The notes under the pieces are model-generated. The model worked only from the letters and a program-made list of their open reading frames with translations. It was not told where the DNA came from and made no database searches. Below, one piece after another: positions 46,826 to 58,092 of a stretch of 64,000 bases of DNA. The DNA is from Sepioteuthis lessoniana (taxonomy: Eukaryota > Mollusca > Cephalopoda > Myopsida > Loliginidae), in assembly GCA_963585895.1 (NCBI GenBank), contig OY757921.1, positions 54,704,590 through 54,768,589 of the forward strand, given 5' to 3'. The translations under genes were made by a program, and so were the position numbers. Numbering within the stretch: the first letter of the stretch is position 1; each line of letters starts with the position of its first letter.

Positions 46826-48575
46826 TAATAATAATAATAATAATAATAATGAAGTCATAAACTTCAGCGACAAAATCATGAAAACCTGGAGAGTGGAATT
46901 GACTGCAGGAGGAAGAAGATTAGCTGAAGCTAAGATTCAAAGAGGTATCTTCCAAGGAGATGCTCTGTCACCCTTACTATTCATAATTGCCATGATGCCA
47001 CTTAACCATAAACTCAGAAAATGCACAGCCGGATACAAACTTAATAGATCGCAGGAAAAAGTCAATCATTTAATGTACATGGATGACATCAAACTATTTA
47101 CAAAAAATGAAAAAGAACTGGAAACTCTCATACACACAGAATATAAAGAATGGAATTTGCCATAGAAAAGTGTGCAATACCTGTAATGAAAAGTGGCAAA
47201 CAACAGCTAGCCGACGGAATGGAACTACCAAACCAAGATAAGATTAAAACGCTCACAGAAAGCGAAACCTACAAATACTTGGCCATCTTGGAGGCTGACA
47301 CCATCAAACACGTGGAAATGAAAAAAAAATTCAAAAAGAATATCTCAGGAGAACTAATAAACTACTCGAGACAAAACTCAATAGCAGAAACCCTATCAAA
47401 GGAATAAATACCTGGGCTTTACCACTCCTTAGATATTCCGGACCATTTCTCAAGTGGACCAGAGACGAACTTAAACAAATGAATCAAAGAACAAGCAAAC
47501 TAATGACCATGCATAAGGCATTACATCCCAGAGACGACGTTGACAGACTATATGTTTCAAGAAAAGAGGGAGGAAGAGAACTTGCCAGCATTGAAGACAG
47601 CGTTGACGCATCGATACAGCGACTCGAAGACTATAGAAAAACACGAACGAGGACTAATTACAGCCATCAGAAACGATACAGACAACACGAGAGACGATAG
47701 AATGACAACTAGGAACCAAAAATGGTAGGGAAAACAACTCTATTGGTGGTTTAAACGACTAATAAACAACATCTCACACGACAAAACCTGGACATGGCTA
47801 AGAAAAGGAAACTTTAAGAGAGAAACAAAATCTCTCCAAATAGTAGCACAAAACAACGACGTAAGAACCAATCATATGAAAGCGAGAATCGATAAGACTT
47901 AAGAAAATAGCAAATGTAGTATCAGAGATGAAACCATCAATCACATAATAAGCGAATACAGCAAATTAGCTCAGAAGGAGTATAAGATTAAACATGATTG
48001 GGTCGGCAAAATGATCCACTGGGAAATGTGCAAGAAATTTACATTTGACCATACAAACAAATGGTATATGCAAAACTCAGCACCTGTCCAAGAAAATGAC
48101 ACACATAAACTCCTATGGGACTTCGACATACACACAGATCACCTAATCTCGGCCAGCAGACCAGACTTAATAATAATCAACAAAAAAAGAGAATTTGCAA
48201 AAATTGTCGAGTTTGCTGTCCCGGGTGACCACAAGATAAAACTGAAAAAATGTGAAAAGAAGGACAAGTACCTCGACCTTACTAGGGAATTGAAAAACTA
48301 TTGAACATGCAGGTGACAATTATACCAATTGGTGCGTTTGGAACAGTAACTAAATGATTACAAAAGGGACTGAAGGACTTGGAAGTAGGCGGATGCATGG
48401 AGACCATCCAAACGACAGCATTATTGAGAACGGCCAGAATCCTGAGATGAGTCCTGGAGACTTGAGGATACTTGCTGTCGCTCAAACTCCAGTGAAAATC
48501 CATCGACTAACTCTGATGTGAAAAATTCTAATGACTAAATGAAAATATTATTATTAATAATAATAATAAAGTAGA
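46826..48575 (+). mobile_element. R4/Dong-like LINE, 5' truncated, flanked by (AAT)n and (TAA)n
   Basis: Coding sequence starts immediately after an (AAT)n tract and ends with a 3' UTR followed by (TAA)n at about 48545-48570. This copy is the best reference for the family in the window. The Dong element of Bombyx mori is known to insert in TAA repeats, and the same target is seen here. Confidence 0.8.
46850..48304 (+). pseudogene. R4/Dong-like ORF: RT, zinc finger and restriction-like endonuclease
   Basis: Plus-strand fragments in order: INFSDKIMKTWRVELTAGG, IFQGDALSPLLF, catalytic YMDD at 47076-47087, a GMELPNQDKI and YKYLAILEADTIK region (47200-47300), RHP/LHPRDDVDRLYVSRKEGGRE (about 47520-47580), a decayed zinc motif (RDETINHIISE; two cysteines lost) near 47925, then the endonuclease: HWEMCKKF, LLWDFDIHTD, RPD at 48158-48166 and, twelve residues later, EFAV with following lysines. 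RPD-X12-(D/E) is the restriction-like nuclease signature. At least three frameshifts separate these pieces. The protein would act in the nucleus to nick DNA and prime reverse transcription. Confidence 0.75.
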
Positions 48576-49232
48576 AAGCATACGGCAGCCGCAGTAGCGC
48601 TGGGGTCTCCTGACTAGTTGGACGCAGCCATGATGCTGATGTTGACGTTGTTTTTGCAGGTGACGGGAGCCGTTTGGTTGTGGTCGATGTTGCCGTTAAA
48701 AGTTTCAAGTTCCGGCTGGTTGTGGTTTATGCGCCCAATATCGCTGCGGATAGGGTTTCCTTTTTTCGTCGGTTGGCGCCGTTCCTGGACGATACGAAGC
48801 GGCTAGTCTTAATGGGTGATTGGAATGCGATCCTTGATCCCAAGATAGATAAGGTTGGGCGGGAAGCTAAAAGGTTGGGAAGATGTGAAAGCAGCTTTGT
48901 CGGCCTTATGACTCGTCATGACTTGGTCGACAGGTTTCGATTAGATCACACGCGGTGGGAGATGTGGACGTGGCTAGATAGCCTGCCATCTGCTAAAGTA
49001 GGTTCCTACTTGGACAAAGTGTAAGTGAGAAGAGCTGATAGTGACTTCGTTAGTTGTCTCACGTTCCTCTTGATAACGTCTACTGACCATAAACTTGTTA
49101 GGATCAGTGTGCGGTTAGCTAATTGGCCTAGTCTGCCCGGCGACTGGAAGTTCAATACCTCCTTACCGGACATACGGGACTACCGGGACCGGCTATAATC
49201 CCTGTTTAAACGGGCGTTAGTGGGAGTGTTGT
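48576..49232 (+). mobile_element. Tx1-like LINE, copy E (endonuclease fragment)
   Basis: It begins directly after the (TAA)n tail with sequence equivalent to position ~52715 of element C. The frame at 48674-49024 holds the APE-type endonuclease: VVYAPN, GDWNAILDPKID, WTWLDS and SYLDKV. It continues degraded (STDHKLVRI) to about 49232. It is truncated at both sides. Confidence 0.75.
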
Positions 49233-50157
49233 CCAGAGCGGGCGTAAAAGGCAATAGGAAACTGCTTCTTGTATCAATCCAACAGAGACCACTATTGTTG
49301 GTTTCAGGGCGTATTGAGTTGAGCGCTCTCTCCCCCTCTCGGTAGCTGTTCCTTCTCTCTCGCTTTCTCCCTAGTTCTCCTTCCTTCCTTCCTTCCTTCC
49401 TTCCTTCCTTCGTTGAGTTGTAACGCGTTCGTCAGGCAACTGCACTTAGAATCGTTCTTTATTTCTTGTAGTAAATACAAGAAGGCACGAGGCCTTGTGG
49501 TTTTGGGGGAGGGGAAGGGAGCGGTCATGCTTTAACTATATTTTCTATGGGGAACCTAGCTAGCCACATTCGCCGACCCATTCAACAATACAATATATAA
49601 TCACTCGTCCATCTCCTTGCACGCAGCAACCACCAAAATACCGCATTTGCTCTATGAAAAAGTCCTACTTAAAACCCGAAAGTGATGCATGATTTTTATT
49701 TACAATGTATGATTTTTTACAATGGATATGATGGGAATGGGAGAAAAAACCCCGAAAAACATATATACACGAAAACAAGGAAAAAATCCCCCGTTTGGTT
49801 TCCCTCCCATCCCCCCGTCTATAAAATTGGAGGCCGACTGTTTTCCGGGTCGAAAGAAACCGGAAACAAGCCGGACCTACCCTAGGTAGGGCGGGAATCC
49901 TAATCTACAGAGATGAAAGAAATAAAGGGTCGGGTGCGGTATGGGTCGATAGAAGCAGATAATATGATTTTTTACATATGAATTTTCAAGATCTTCAATA
50001 AAAGCGGGCTGGGATTCGGGTTGAGGTACAAAAAATAATAGGGAGGGGGAAGATCTTGAGAAACTACCGACTAGATGACGGGGACAATGACACACAACAT
50101 ACTGCTAACTAGGTTACAAGGGGGAAAAAACAATTCTACTTACCAGGGATGGGGTCC
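49233..50157. other. Spacer and probable 3' UTR of Tx1 element C
   Basis: About 49880-50157 is likely the 3' UTR of element C on the minus strand, since a CTGGTAAGTAGAATT stretch just after its ORF2 stop resembles the one after element D ORF2. Further out is a (CTTC)n tract (49381-49411) and sequence I do not recognise. The outer end of element C could not be fixed. Confidence 0.4.
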
Positions 50158-52890
50158 CTAAGGACCCGTACCATAGACGCCATGGGCCGGCAGAGGAGGG
50201 AAGGATGACTCCAACGTTGCCCCCTTTCGTACGACCAGGCTCACTGCAGTCACCCACCTTTTGTTGAATGTTATGCGATCCAAGCGTTTTCTATCGCATC
50301 TGATTTTGACCCTCAGCTGATGCCGAAAATACAAAACCAGATCACGATGAGAAAAGTTTGCATCGTCATACAATCCCTTGTTTCGCGTCGTCCATATCAC
50401 CATTCGGGCTACAGCTAGGATCGCGAGAAACACCACACGCTTCTCACCGTGAAACGGAGGAAAAACGTTGTCTACGACGTAACCAACGTCGAGCAGCACG
50501 AGCTGTTTGGGTTCGATGCGAGCCGTCCACTCCCCGACGTGATCCCAAAACGGACGGACTCGCTCGCAGTAGTAGAAGGCGTGCTCAGCCGTTTCTTCCA
50601 AGCCACTGCCGCAGCGAGGGCAATCAGGCATGTCTGCCAGGCCCGCCTTGAAGTTCAAGCCGCGAAGGGATAACGCATTCCGAACAAGTCGCCAGGTGAG
50701 CGAGAACTCGGAGTTGTTCAAGAAGCTCGATCCTGGCGCCCAATTCCAGTGAGAGCGGATCTCCTCCGCCGTCCAGCCGTGCCGCACGCTGAGAGGATCA
50801 GAAGCGGAACCCACCACTAATTCCCGATACAGCTCCTTCCGAGGCCATGAAAGGTCACTGGACCCAAGAAGGTTACGAAGGGCCTTTCGGCACTCGCAGA
50901 CAAACAGTGCTTCGCCCAAAGGCTTACGTCGACCTTCAGCCTTTGGGTCTGACTTGAGGCGAGGAAAAGTCCGACTCGCCTTTCGTCTCCACACTGAGTC
51001 CCCCGTCAAGACACGGCCCAGATATGCAAGTCTTTCAGCAATCCATCTGCGGAACTCCGGTTTGAATCCGGCAGTCTCCAAAACAGACGCCAAGAACCGA
51101 TGGTCAACCCTATCGAAGGCCTTGGACTGATCTAAACTGATCAGCGCGGATTCGGTGTCGTCTTTTATCCCCTCTAGGACCTCGCGAATCAAGTGCAGGT
51201 TGTCCTGGATCGATCTTCCCTTCACAGCAGAGGTCTGCTCGGAGCCGATCAGATCGCTAATGACAAGCTGTAAACGATTCGCTAAGACCCGGGCCAAAAT
51301 CTTTAACTCTGTGTTAAGCAGAGTTATGGGCCTGTAATCGTCTAAACCCTCCCAAACATGCCTGCCACCTTTCTTCAGCAATGTGATCACGCCCTTGGTA
51401 ACGCTACCAGGGATGGCTCCCTGGGCGAACCAATGGTTGAACATATCCGTCAGAATAGGTACAAACATGTGCGACATCCTCAAGTACACATCGTAGGGCA
51501 AACCATCTAGTCCCAGCGACTTGTTGAGGCCGACCTGCTTCAACGCGTCACGGACTTCGCATTCAGTAACCACACCCTCGCAGCTAGCCGCTTCAGCCGC
51601 CCCAAGGCGGGGGAAGTCGGCGAGATAGCTACAAAACTCCCGGAGCGGGAGATCAGTGCAGCGGGCAAAGCGATCCCGAAAGTGCGCCCGAAAGGCGTCA
51701 CGTATCTCACGACCCGATCGCAGCAGACGTCCGTCCGGTGTCTTGACAGATGCGATGTACCGATCGGGGAACCTTCGCACTTCTTCTTCACGCGCAGTCG
51801 CGTTCGATTTCACAGCTTCGTTGAGAACTCTTTTTAGCCTAGATCTAACTACGTGTCCCTTGTAGCGCTCGCTACTCTCACGCTCAAGGTCCCCCCTATC
51901 TAGCTCTACACATAGGGAGTCCCCCCCAGCCACCGCCCGGGAGAGTCTATCATCTATAGATTTCGCCTCCGCGGTCCTATCTAAGTTGAGCTGTCGACCG
52001 TATTTGGTGGCGAAATCTCTAATCCTATGCTTAAGAGAAACCCACCACCTATTCCCGGTAACCGCCCCCACTAACGCCCGCTGAATTAGGGATTCCAGTC
52101 GATCCCGGAAGTCCCGTATCTCCAGTAAGGAGGTATTGAACTTCCAGTAGCCGGCTAGACTAGGCCTATTTTCTAACCGCAGACTGACTCTAATGAGTTT
52201 ATGGTCAGTCCACGCTATCAAGTGGAACGTGGGACAACTAACAAAATCAATGTCAGCTCTTCTCACTAACACTCTGTCCAAGTAGGAGCCTACTTTGGCA
52301 GAGGGCGAGCTATCTAGCCACGTCCACGTCTCCCGCCCTGGGTGATCAAGACGAAACCTGTCGACGAGACCGTGACGAGTCACGAAGCCGACAAGGCTGC
52401 TTTCACACCTTCCCAAACTGCTAACTCCCCGCCCGACCTTATCTATCTTGGGATCAAGGATCGCATTCCAATCACCCATTAAGACTAGCCGCTTCGTGTC
52501 GTCCAGGAACGGCGCCAACCGACGAAAAAAGGAAACCCTCTCCGCAGCGATATTGGGCGCATAAACCGCAACCAGACGAAACTAGAAACTTTTAACGGCA
52601 ACATCGGCCACAACCAACCGGCCCCCGTCACCTGCAAAAACAACGTCAACATCAGCATCAAGGCTGCGTCCAACTAGCAAAGAGACCCCAGCGCTGATGC
52701 GGCTGCCGTATGCTGAGAAAACGTTAAAATTGCTTTCCAGCACCCGACAGTCGGCATCGCAAGTGAAGTGAGTCTCCTGCACTGCAGCAAAATCCACGCA
52801 GAGGTTCTTGAGTTCACCAAGCAATCGCGCACACTTGCTTGAATCCCTCAGTCCCCTCACATTCAAACTGGCAACGTTTAAAGCCATCAA
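50158..52890 (-). pseudogene. Element C ORF2: APE endonuclease plus partial RT, in-frame internal deletion
   Basis: The frame is continuous over 910 codons except one TAG at 52582-52584 (SF-stop-FRLVAVYAP, where copy A has glutamate). The endonuclease is complete in motif terms: ASLNVRGL, VQETHF, VYAPN, GDWNAILD, YLDRVLV, WTDHKLI. RT begins (GLDGLPYDVYLR, YRPITLLNTELK, LISLDQSKAFDRVDH), but sequence jumps from FRRWIAE to RLAYLG near 51035. Element D has about 245 more residues there, including RQGCPLSP and YADD. The C-terminal zinc motif C-X2-C-X8-H-X4-C is intact (CPRCGSGL...HAFYYC near 50620). The normal length is about 1,150 residues. Confidence 0.85.
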
Positions 52891-52901
52891 TCCGACTTAC
52901 C

Positions 52902-55096
52902 TTATTCAGTGTCGACTATGGGCCGGAAATCCCCAGGGGTGAGGATGCCAACGGCCTGTCTCAGAGAGCCGGTGCCGAGCTCAGTGTTCACTCGGCCATC
53001 CCTAGACACTCCGCCGAAATCCAGCGGGAACCGTACTTTTAGGGCTCTATAAAAGGAGGGGTGAACTAAGATAGGGACCCTCCCTGAGCAAAAAGGCAAG
53101 CATCTTTTCAAGGAAGAGTGCTCCAATTCCGCCAGCTTTACACCCGTGTCGGTCTGGCGGACCGTATCCAAGAACTTCCATACGCCCTTGGTACGGTCAC
53201 CAGCCGAACGGATGAAAGTGGTCACCATGGCTGCACTCTTAAAATTAAAAGGGTTGTTTACTTTTTTTTTTCTACTTTTTCCAGTTGCAGTAACGGCTTT
53301 AACATCTTTTTTTAATAGATGGTCCGTTACTGCTTCTGCACCAACGGTGCATAAATGTTTGGCTTTTTGTTGTTGTTCTTTCTCGGCACCGTTTGCCGCC
53401 TCTTTTGGATGTTGAGATGATGTAGTCTGGGGGTTTGTTTAGATGGGAGTCCGTTCTGGAAAGAGTTCTGGGGAAGAGATTGGACTCAGGGATGGTAATG
53501 AGAGTAACCTGAGTAATTTTGGGGGGGATGGCCTTTCAAGGGATTGTGCTCGCCTTATATGCACAATTTGATGTCGGCGGGGATGAAGTGGGGGTGTTTC
53601 TGTTGGTAGGGGAGGTTGTGGTGGTGGTAATGGGGGTTGTAAAAATTGTGGGGGTTGTAGCGACTCAGAGGGAGCATTCTGAGGAATGCAATATTGAGGA
53701 GGGAACATTGGCGGAAGTGGTAGGGGAGATGGTGGTAAGGAGAGTGGCGGAAAAGGAGCCAGGAGTGGTATCTGCATTGGAACTTGTTGGGGGAGAGGCT
53801 GCTTTTGGTGATGTGCATTTGAAGGGCCTTCCAATGGGTCTTCAGTGCAGGAAGGTCCAGCACGCACTTTTTTGGCAGCCCCCTCCCCGCTGTCTCTTCT
53901 TCTTTTCAAATTTGTGGTCGTTTCCATGTTTTCATGGTCTTCCTTGGTTTTTTTCTTTTTCTTTTTTGCCAATGTGGGTGATACTGGTGTTGTTGATGTT
54001 GCTGTTGTCTTTGTTGTTGTTGTTGGGGTCTGTGGCCCTTTCTTAGTTGTTTGCGTTGTTGCTTGTTCTGCTGTTGCTGCTGCTGCTACTGGTTCAGGCG
54101 CCTTGGTTGGCTTTTGAGGTGAGGATGAAGTTAAACTTTTTTCCCCTTTGTTTGGGGGAACCCCTCCTCCTCCGGGTCACCTCGGACCAGCCCTCTTTGT
54201 CATTTGTTTTGGGCTGGCCCTGACTCGGATCCTGGGTCTCCGCTGTTTTGCTGATGGTGGCCGTTGAAGCTGCTGTTGCTGCTGCTGCTGTTGCTGCTGT
54301 TGCTGCATTCTCTGGCTTCTCGGGGCAGAACTTCGAGATGTGGCCAATCTTTTTGCAGGACCAACACCTCGGTCTCCGCCCCTCCACCATCACGATCATC
54401 TGCCGGTCCCCGCTGATTAGAGTCTCGGGGATGGCTTTGAAGCCATCCCTCGTCAGGCACAGCCGGAAGGCATAATCCCCGTAGGCTGTCCCGGCCGGGG
54501 ATCTGAGGAGGTTATACTCCTCCACTTGGCCGTAGGAGCTTAAATAAGCAGCCAAAACCTCCCCAGTAATGTGGTGACTCGGAGCCTACGGGTGCCCCTA
54601 TATTCCGGCTGTAACCTGAAGTACTTTGTCGTTATATTATTAGCCGCCAACTTGGCGGCTTGTTCTTCCGTAGGAAGGAGGACATCCCACGTCGCAAAAC
54701 TCTTGCGACAGAAGTACTGGCATGGGATGCCCGCCTTCCTCAACAGCTCCTCAAATGTCTCTTTCTTGAGCCCCACTAGCCTTTTGGTTTTAAGATCCGA
54801 AACGACCAGCGAGAGGATCCTGGGTGTAAGTTTTTCAACTAATTCAGGGATGGGCAGAATCTCATTGCCTTTGAAGTACTTCGCGTACTTCTCCACCCTA
54901 TCCCTTTCATAGTCGGCAGGTCCCCTCTGCTGGCCCTTCCAAGGTGTGGGGCTCTTTTGGGCCGGCTGTATTGGACTGTCCTCTGATGTGTCCACTATTG
55001 TTCTTGGAGAATCAGCGGGGATCGGCAGTGATGGCCAATTCTCTCCTATTATTTCGAGGGTTCAATTTTGTCTTTTTTAGAAGTAGAACCCTCCAT
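52902..55096 (-). pseudogene. Element C ORF1: zinc-knuckle nucleic-acid-binding protein
   Basis: The start is placed at the ATG near 55096 (MEGSTSKKDK). A frameshift near 55050 leads into ENWPSLPI, then YERDRVEKYAKYFKGN, FCRKSFATWDVLLPTEEQAA and YRGTRRLRVTT (to about 54560). A second frame continues with PRCWSCKKIGHISKFCPEK, an intact C-X2-C-X4-H-X4-C knuckle (about 54335). A Ser/Pro/Gln-rich linker with CAG/CTG-type runs follows. The conserved C terminus, ILVHPSFYRALKVRFPLDFGG (split for length) ... TGSLRQAVGILTP, is at 53075-52925. ORF1 proteins of this kind coat element RNA. There are at least three frameshifts or stops. Confidence 0.75.
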
Positions 55097-55990
55097 GACT
55101 GCAGTAGGGCTTGCAGCCAGGAGGGTGAAACTAAGGCCCCCACCTGTTGCAAGTGTGTGTGGGGGGGTTCTACTGTTCAAAAAAGTAAAAATTATAAAAT
55201 TAGACAATAGTACAACACGCCAGAAAAAATACAAAAAGATTAGAACACGTAGATACCCACTGAAAAATTAAAAAACACTCAAGACAAAACACTTAAAAAA
55301 GGAAAACAAGTCCGACCACAAGAGAAACAAACGTCGGATAACGAAAACAAGTGACAAATCCAAATTAAACAAAAATTGTCACAGGTAACAACTTCTCAGG
55401 TAAGCTTGCAAAAAGAAAAAATAAAGTCTAACGGGAAAAAAAAAACCAAGTCTTACCGAGATAATAACAATATTTTAACTTTTAGCAATCCAAATCGTAA
55501 TAATCAAAGTAACGGCGTGAATAACGAGTAGGCTTAATCCTGCACGCAGAATCGCTCGCCCTTTCAGCCGTTACCGTGCGTATTTGTATGTTCGTAAGCT
55601 CTTGCACTAATTTGCATACGTGTACATTACCTCTTGCTGGTTCGAGATCTCCCCTCGTCAAATATGCTCGCGGCAGCCATATCGGCTCTCCGCGACAACC
55701 CAGTTTTTTCTGTTCTGAGTAGCCAGGCACTTTTGGTTTTGGCTGCTGGCGAAAAGGTTGTGTATTTTTTGTTTTCAGGCCTAACGAAAAGGATTTTACC
55801 ATCTTCTCCCGGCTGGTCTGAATAGTCCTGACCTTGTTGGATCGATAAGTAAAGTTTTTTTCTCCCACCTTTTTTACTTCATTTTTCCCCTTTTCATCCT
55901 CACACCCCCCTTTTTTTCTTCCACCCGGCCCATTATTTATGGCCGGCCGGTCGGACGGCTCGGCCATAAAGGCCCTATTTCCCCCCAGTT
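55097..55990. other. Shared 5' flank between two divergent Tx1 elements
   Basis: This interval holds the 5' UTRs of element C (minus) and element D (plus), and possibly a remnant of the original target. The minus-strand frame at 55482-55967 is antisense to the D leader and has no recognised domain. It includes AGGTAAG at about 55399, poly-A-like runs, and C/T-rich sequence just before the D start codon. No inverted duplication of one leader by the other is evident. Confidence 0.45.
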
Positions 55991-58092
55991 ATGGTGACCC
56001 CCCCCACATTGTCCAAAAAAAAGAAAACGAAATCACCCTCCCCCAAAAATGACCCTCCCCCTGACGAAAATTCTGTGCCAGTATCTCCCCCTAAAATACC
56101 CCTCCACCTGAAAAAGAAAGAAAATCACCCTCCCCTCATAAAAATACCCCTACTTCGGACCAAAATGAGAAAAAGAGTTCCCCATTGAAGGAGGGCTCAC
56201 CTCCCAAGGAGAAAAATGACCAGAAAGAAGGCGGCGAAAACATATGGAAAGCGCCGCCGAAGATCCAGGTCGATGTCGCAGACTTGCTCCAGAGGGAAAA
56301 GGCCATATCCAGCCAAGTGCAGGAGCATGGCCTTATGTTCAATTTGGAGGAGGTGAGACTCGACCAAAAGAAAAGAACGGTATCTGTCTTTGTCGTGGAC
56401 AAACGCTCTAGAAAGATTGTTTAGCCCGTCAAAGACATGGTGTTACGTCAGCTCTCCAGCCTGGGCGTAAAGGTGCAAGCTATTATAGCGGGCTCCTCTT
56501 ACGCTTTTTGGGATGTACTGCTGCCGACTGAAGAAGAAGCCGTCGCCCTAACACGGAAAACACTCGAAAATAAAGAATACTTTTTCCGGACGGAGTATAT
56601 GGGGCGACGGCGGACCACGGTCTCAGTATACGAGGTCCCCAGCTTCCTGAGAGACGCGAATTTAGCCGCATTTATGCTAAATTTCGGCGACATTGTCTCG
56701 GCAACCCATGACGGAATGCGTGGGGAGTGGAGGTTTGACCTAATGTTAGACGCTAAGACCTTCTTCTCCGTTCCCAACTGGTTGGATGTGGAAGGGCGCA
56801 GGCTTCCGGTTATCGTCTCTGGACGTAAACCTGCCTGCTGGCACAGTGGCGAGATTGGTCACCTCTCTGCAGTTTGCCCGGGGAAGAAGGCCCCGAAGAA
56901 GCCCGACAAGGATGCCGGTACCCCCCCACCTGTTGGTAAAAACAACGACAAAAAGGAGGCTCCCGTAGTCTCGCCCACTTCAGCGGCAATAATAAGCCTC
57001 ACTCCTCCTACGTCATCTACGGTTAGTTCCGAAGAGGCGGGGGGCGAGTGGCTGACGGTGGGAAAAGGTGGGAGGAAGATCCAACCAGCGGATCTTCAAT
57101 CCCGAAAGTCAACCCAGGTGGGCACCAACAGTTCCCCCACCTCTAAATCATATGCGCAACTGTCCAAGTCCCCCCAGCAGCAAAAAATTCCCGCCCAAAA
57201 CTCCTCCCAAACAGTCCACCCGTCCCTTGGTCAGGTCTTTCAGTCCAGGCCCGGAGAAATTCGAGTAGCTGATGGAATTCAAGAAGCGGCTGGACCTACA
57301 GGGGAAGTCAACCCCCCAACCAGGACCCTCTCGATCCACCCCTTCATCACCCAAGCAGCCCAGGACTTTAAGACCTCCCTCCACACCTCCACCAAAGTCC
57401 ATGCCTTCCCCAAACCTAACAGCTTTAAAAGCCCACCTGAAGAAGGGACCCCCCCTCCGCTGCCGTTGGAGTCGCCACCTTCCAAACCGTCACCGCCACC
57501 AGTAGCAGCAACAGCTTCGCCCTCCTCATCGCCGAAGAAACGGCAGCGGAGCTCATCCATCGATACTTCGGGGGATGAGGTCCCTAAACACCAAAAAAAA
57601 GAAAGGAGGGGGGAGAAGAAACTCTATCACTCTGGTGTAAAGATTTGCCGGGGGGATGAGGGGGTCCTGGGCCGTCACCACAAGGTCCAGCAGCAACTCA
57701 TCAAAGACTTGAGGGTCCTCCACAATTTCAAGGTGGTGAACGGTAAAAATGTGGAGGACCCTCTAAATTTCCCAAAGGCATGGGTAACATCAGTCATCAG
57801 GAAGGGCCGGGGGTCCGAAGGTGTAATTAAAATGTTGGGGGAAGCCAACGAGGCCCTCGGCCCTGTTTCATTCATAAAGGACGACAGTGATTCATGTAAG
57901 GGACTTATTGGGAGGGTCCCTGTTGTGTTGCACCCTTCCTTGTATAGGGCTGTAAAACTAACTTTCCCGCGAGACATCGGGGGTCTCGCTCATGACGGAG
58001 CCATCACTAATGAGATGGCCACAGGATCCATGAGCCAGACCGTCGGAGTCCTGACCCCAGCCATGTTCAGTCCGGGCACTCAACCCCTGTAA
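55991..58092 (+). pseudogene. Element D ORF1: zinc-knuckle nucleic-acid-binding protein
   Basis: The start is the ATG at 55991, followed by a Lys/Pro/Ser-rich N terminus with a frameshift near 56090-56150. The frame then runs to 58092 with one TAG (56422-56424). It contains SSYAFWDVLLPTEEEA (about 56500), YMGRRRTTVSVYEVP, then the knuckle at about 56836-56880 reading CWHSGEIGHLSAVCP: the second cysteine of C-X2-C is serine (AGT), so zinc binding is probably lost. A proline-rich linker precedes the conserved C terminus VVLHPSLYRAVKLTFPRDIGG (split for length) ... ATGSMSQTVGVLTP near 57930-58070. The last base of its TAA stop is the first base of the ORF2 ATG. Confidence 0.8.

Larger units (their letters stand above)
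50000..55240 (-). mobile_element. Tx1-like LINE, element C, with RT-core deletion
   Basis: This two-ORF non-LTR retrotransposon is on the minus strand with about 50% GC, standing out from the AT-rich background. ORF1 spans 55096 to 52902 and ORF2 spans 52890 to 50158. It is arranged head to head with element D. Outer ends are approximate. It shares both ORF families with copies A, B, E and F. Confidence 0.8.

Noticed and set aside
52582..52584. TAG stops in elements C and D as evidence of stop-codon readthrough or recoding
   Set aside because: The copies also carry TAA, TGA, frameshifts and deletions; the pattern is that of ordinary decay.
53519..54117. Val/Leu-rich plus-strand frames
   Set aside because: They are antisense to the repetitive Ser/Pro/Gln linker of element C ORF1.
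55482..55967. 161-codon minus-strand frame between elements C and D
   Set aside because: It has no motif, is antisense to the element D leader, and no other copy supports it.
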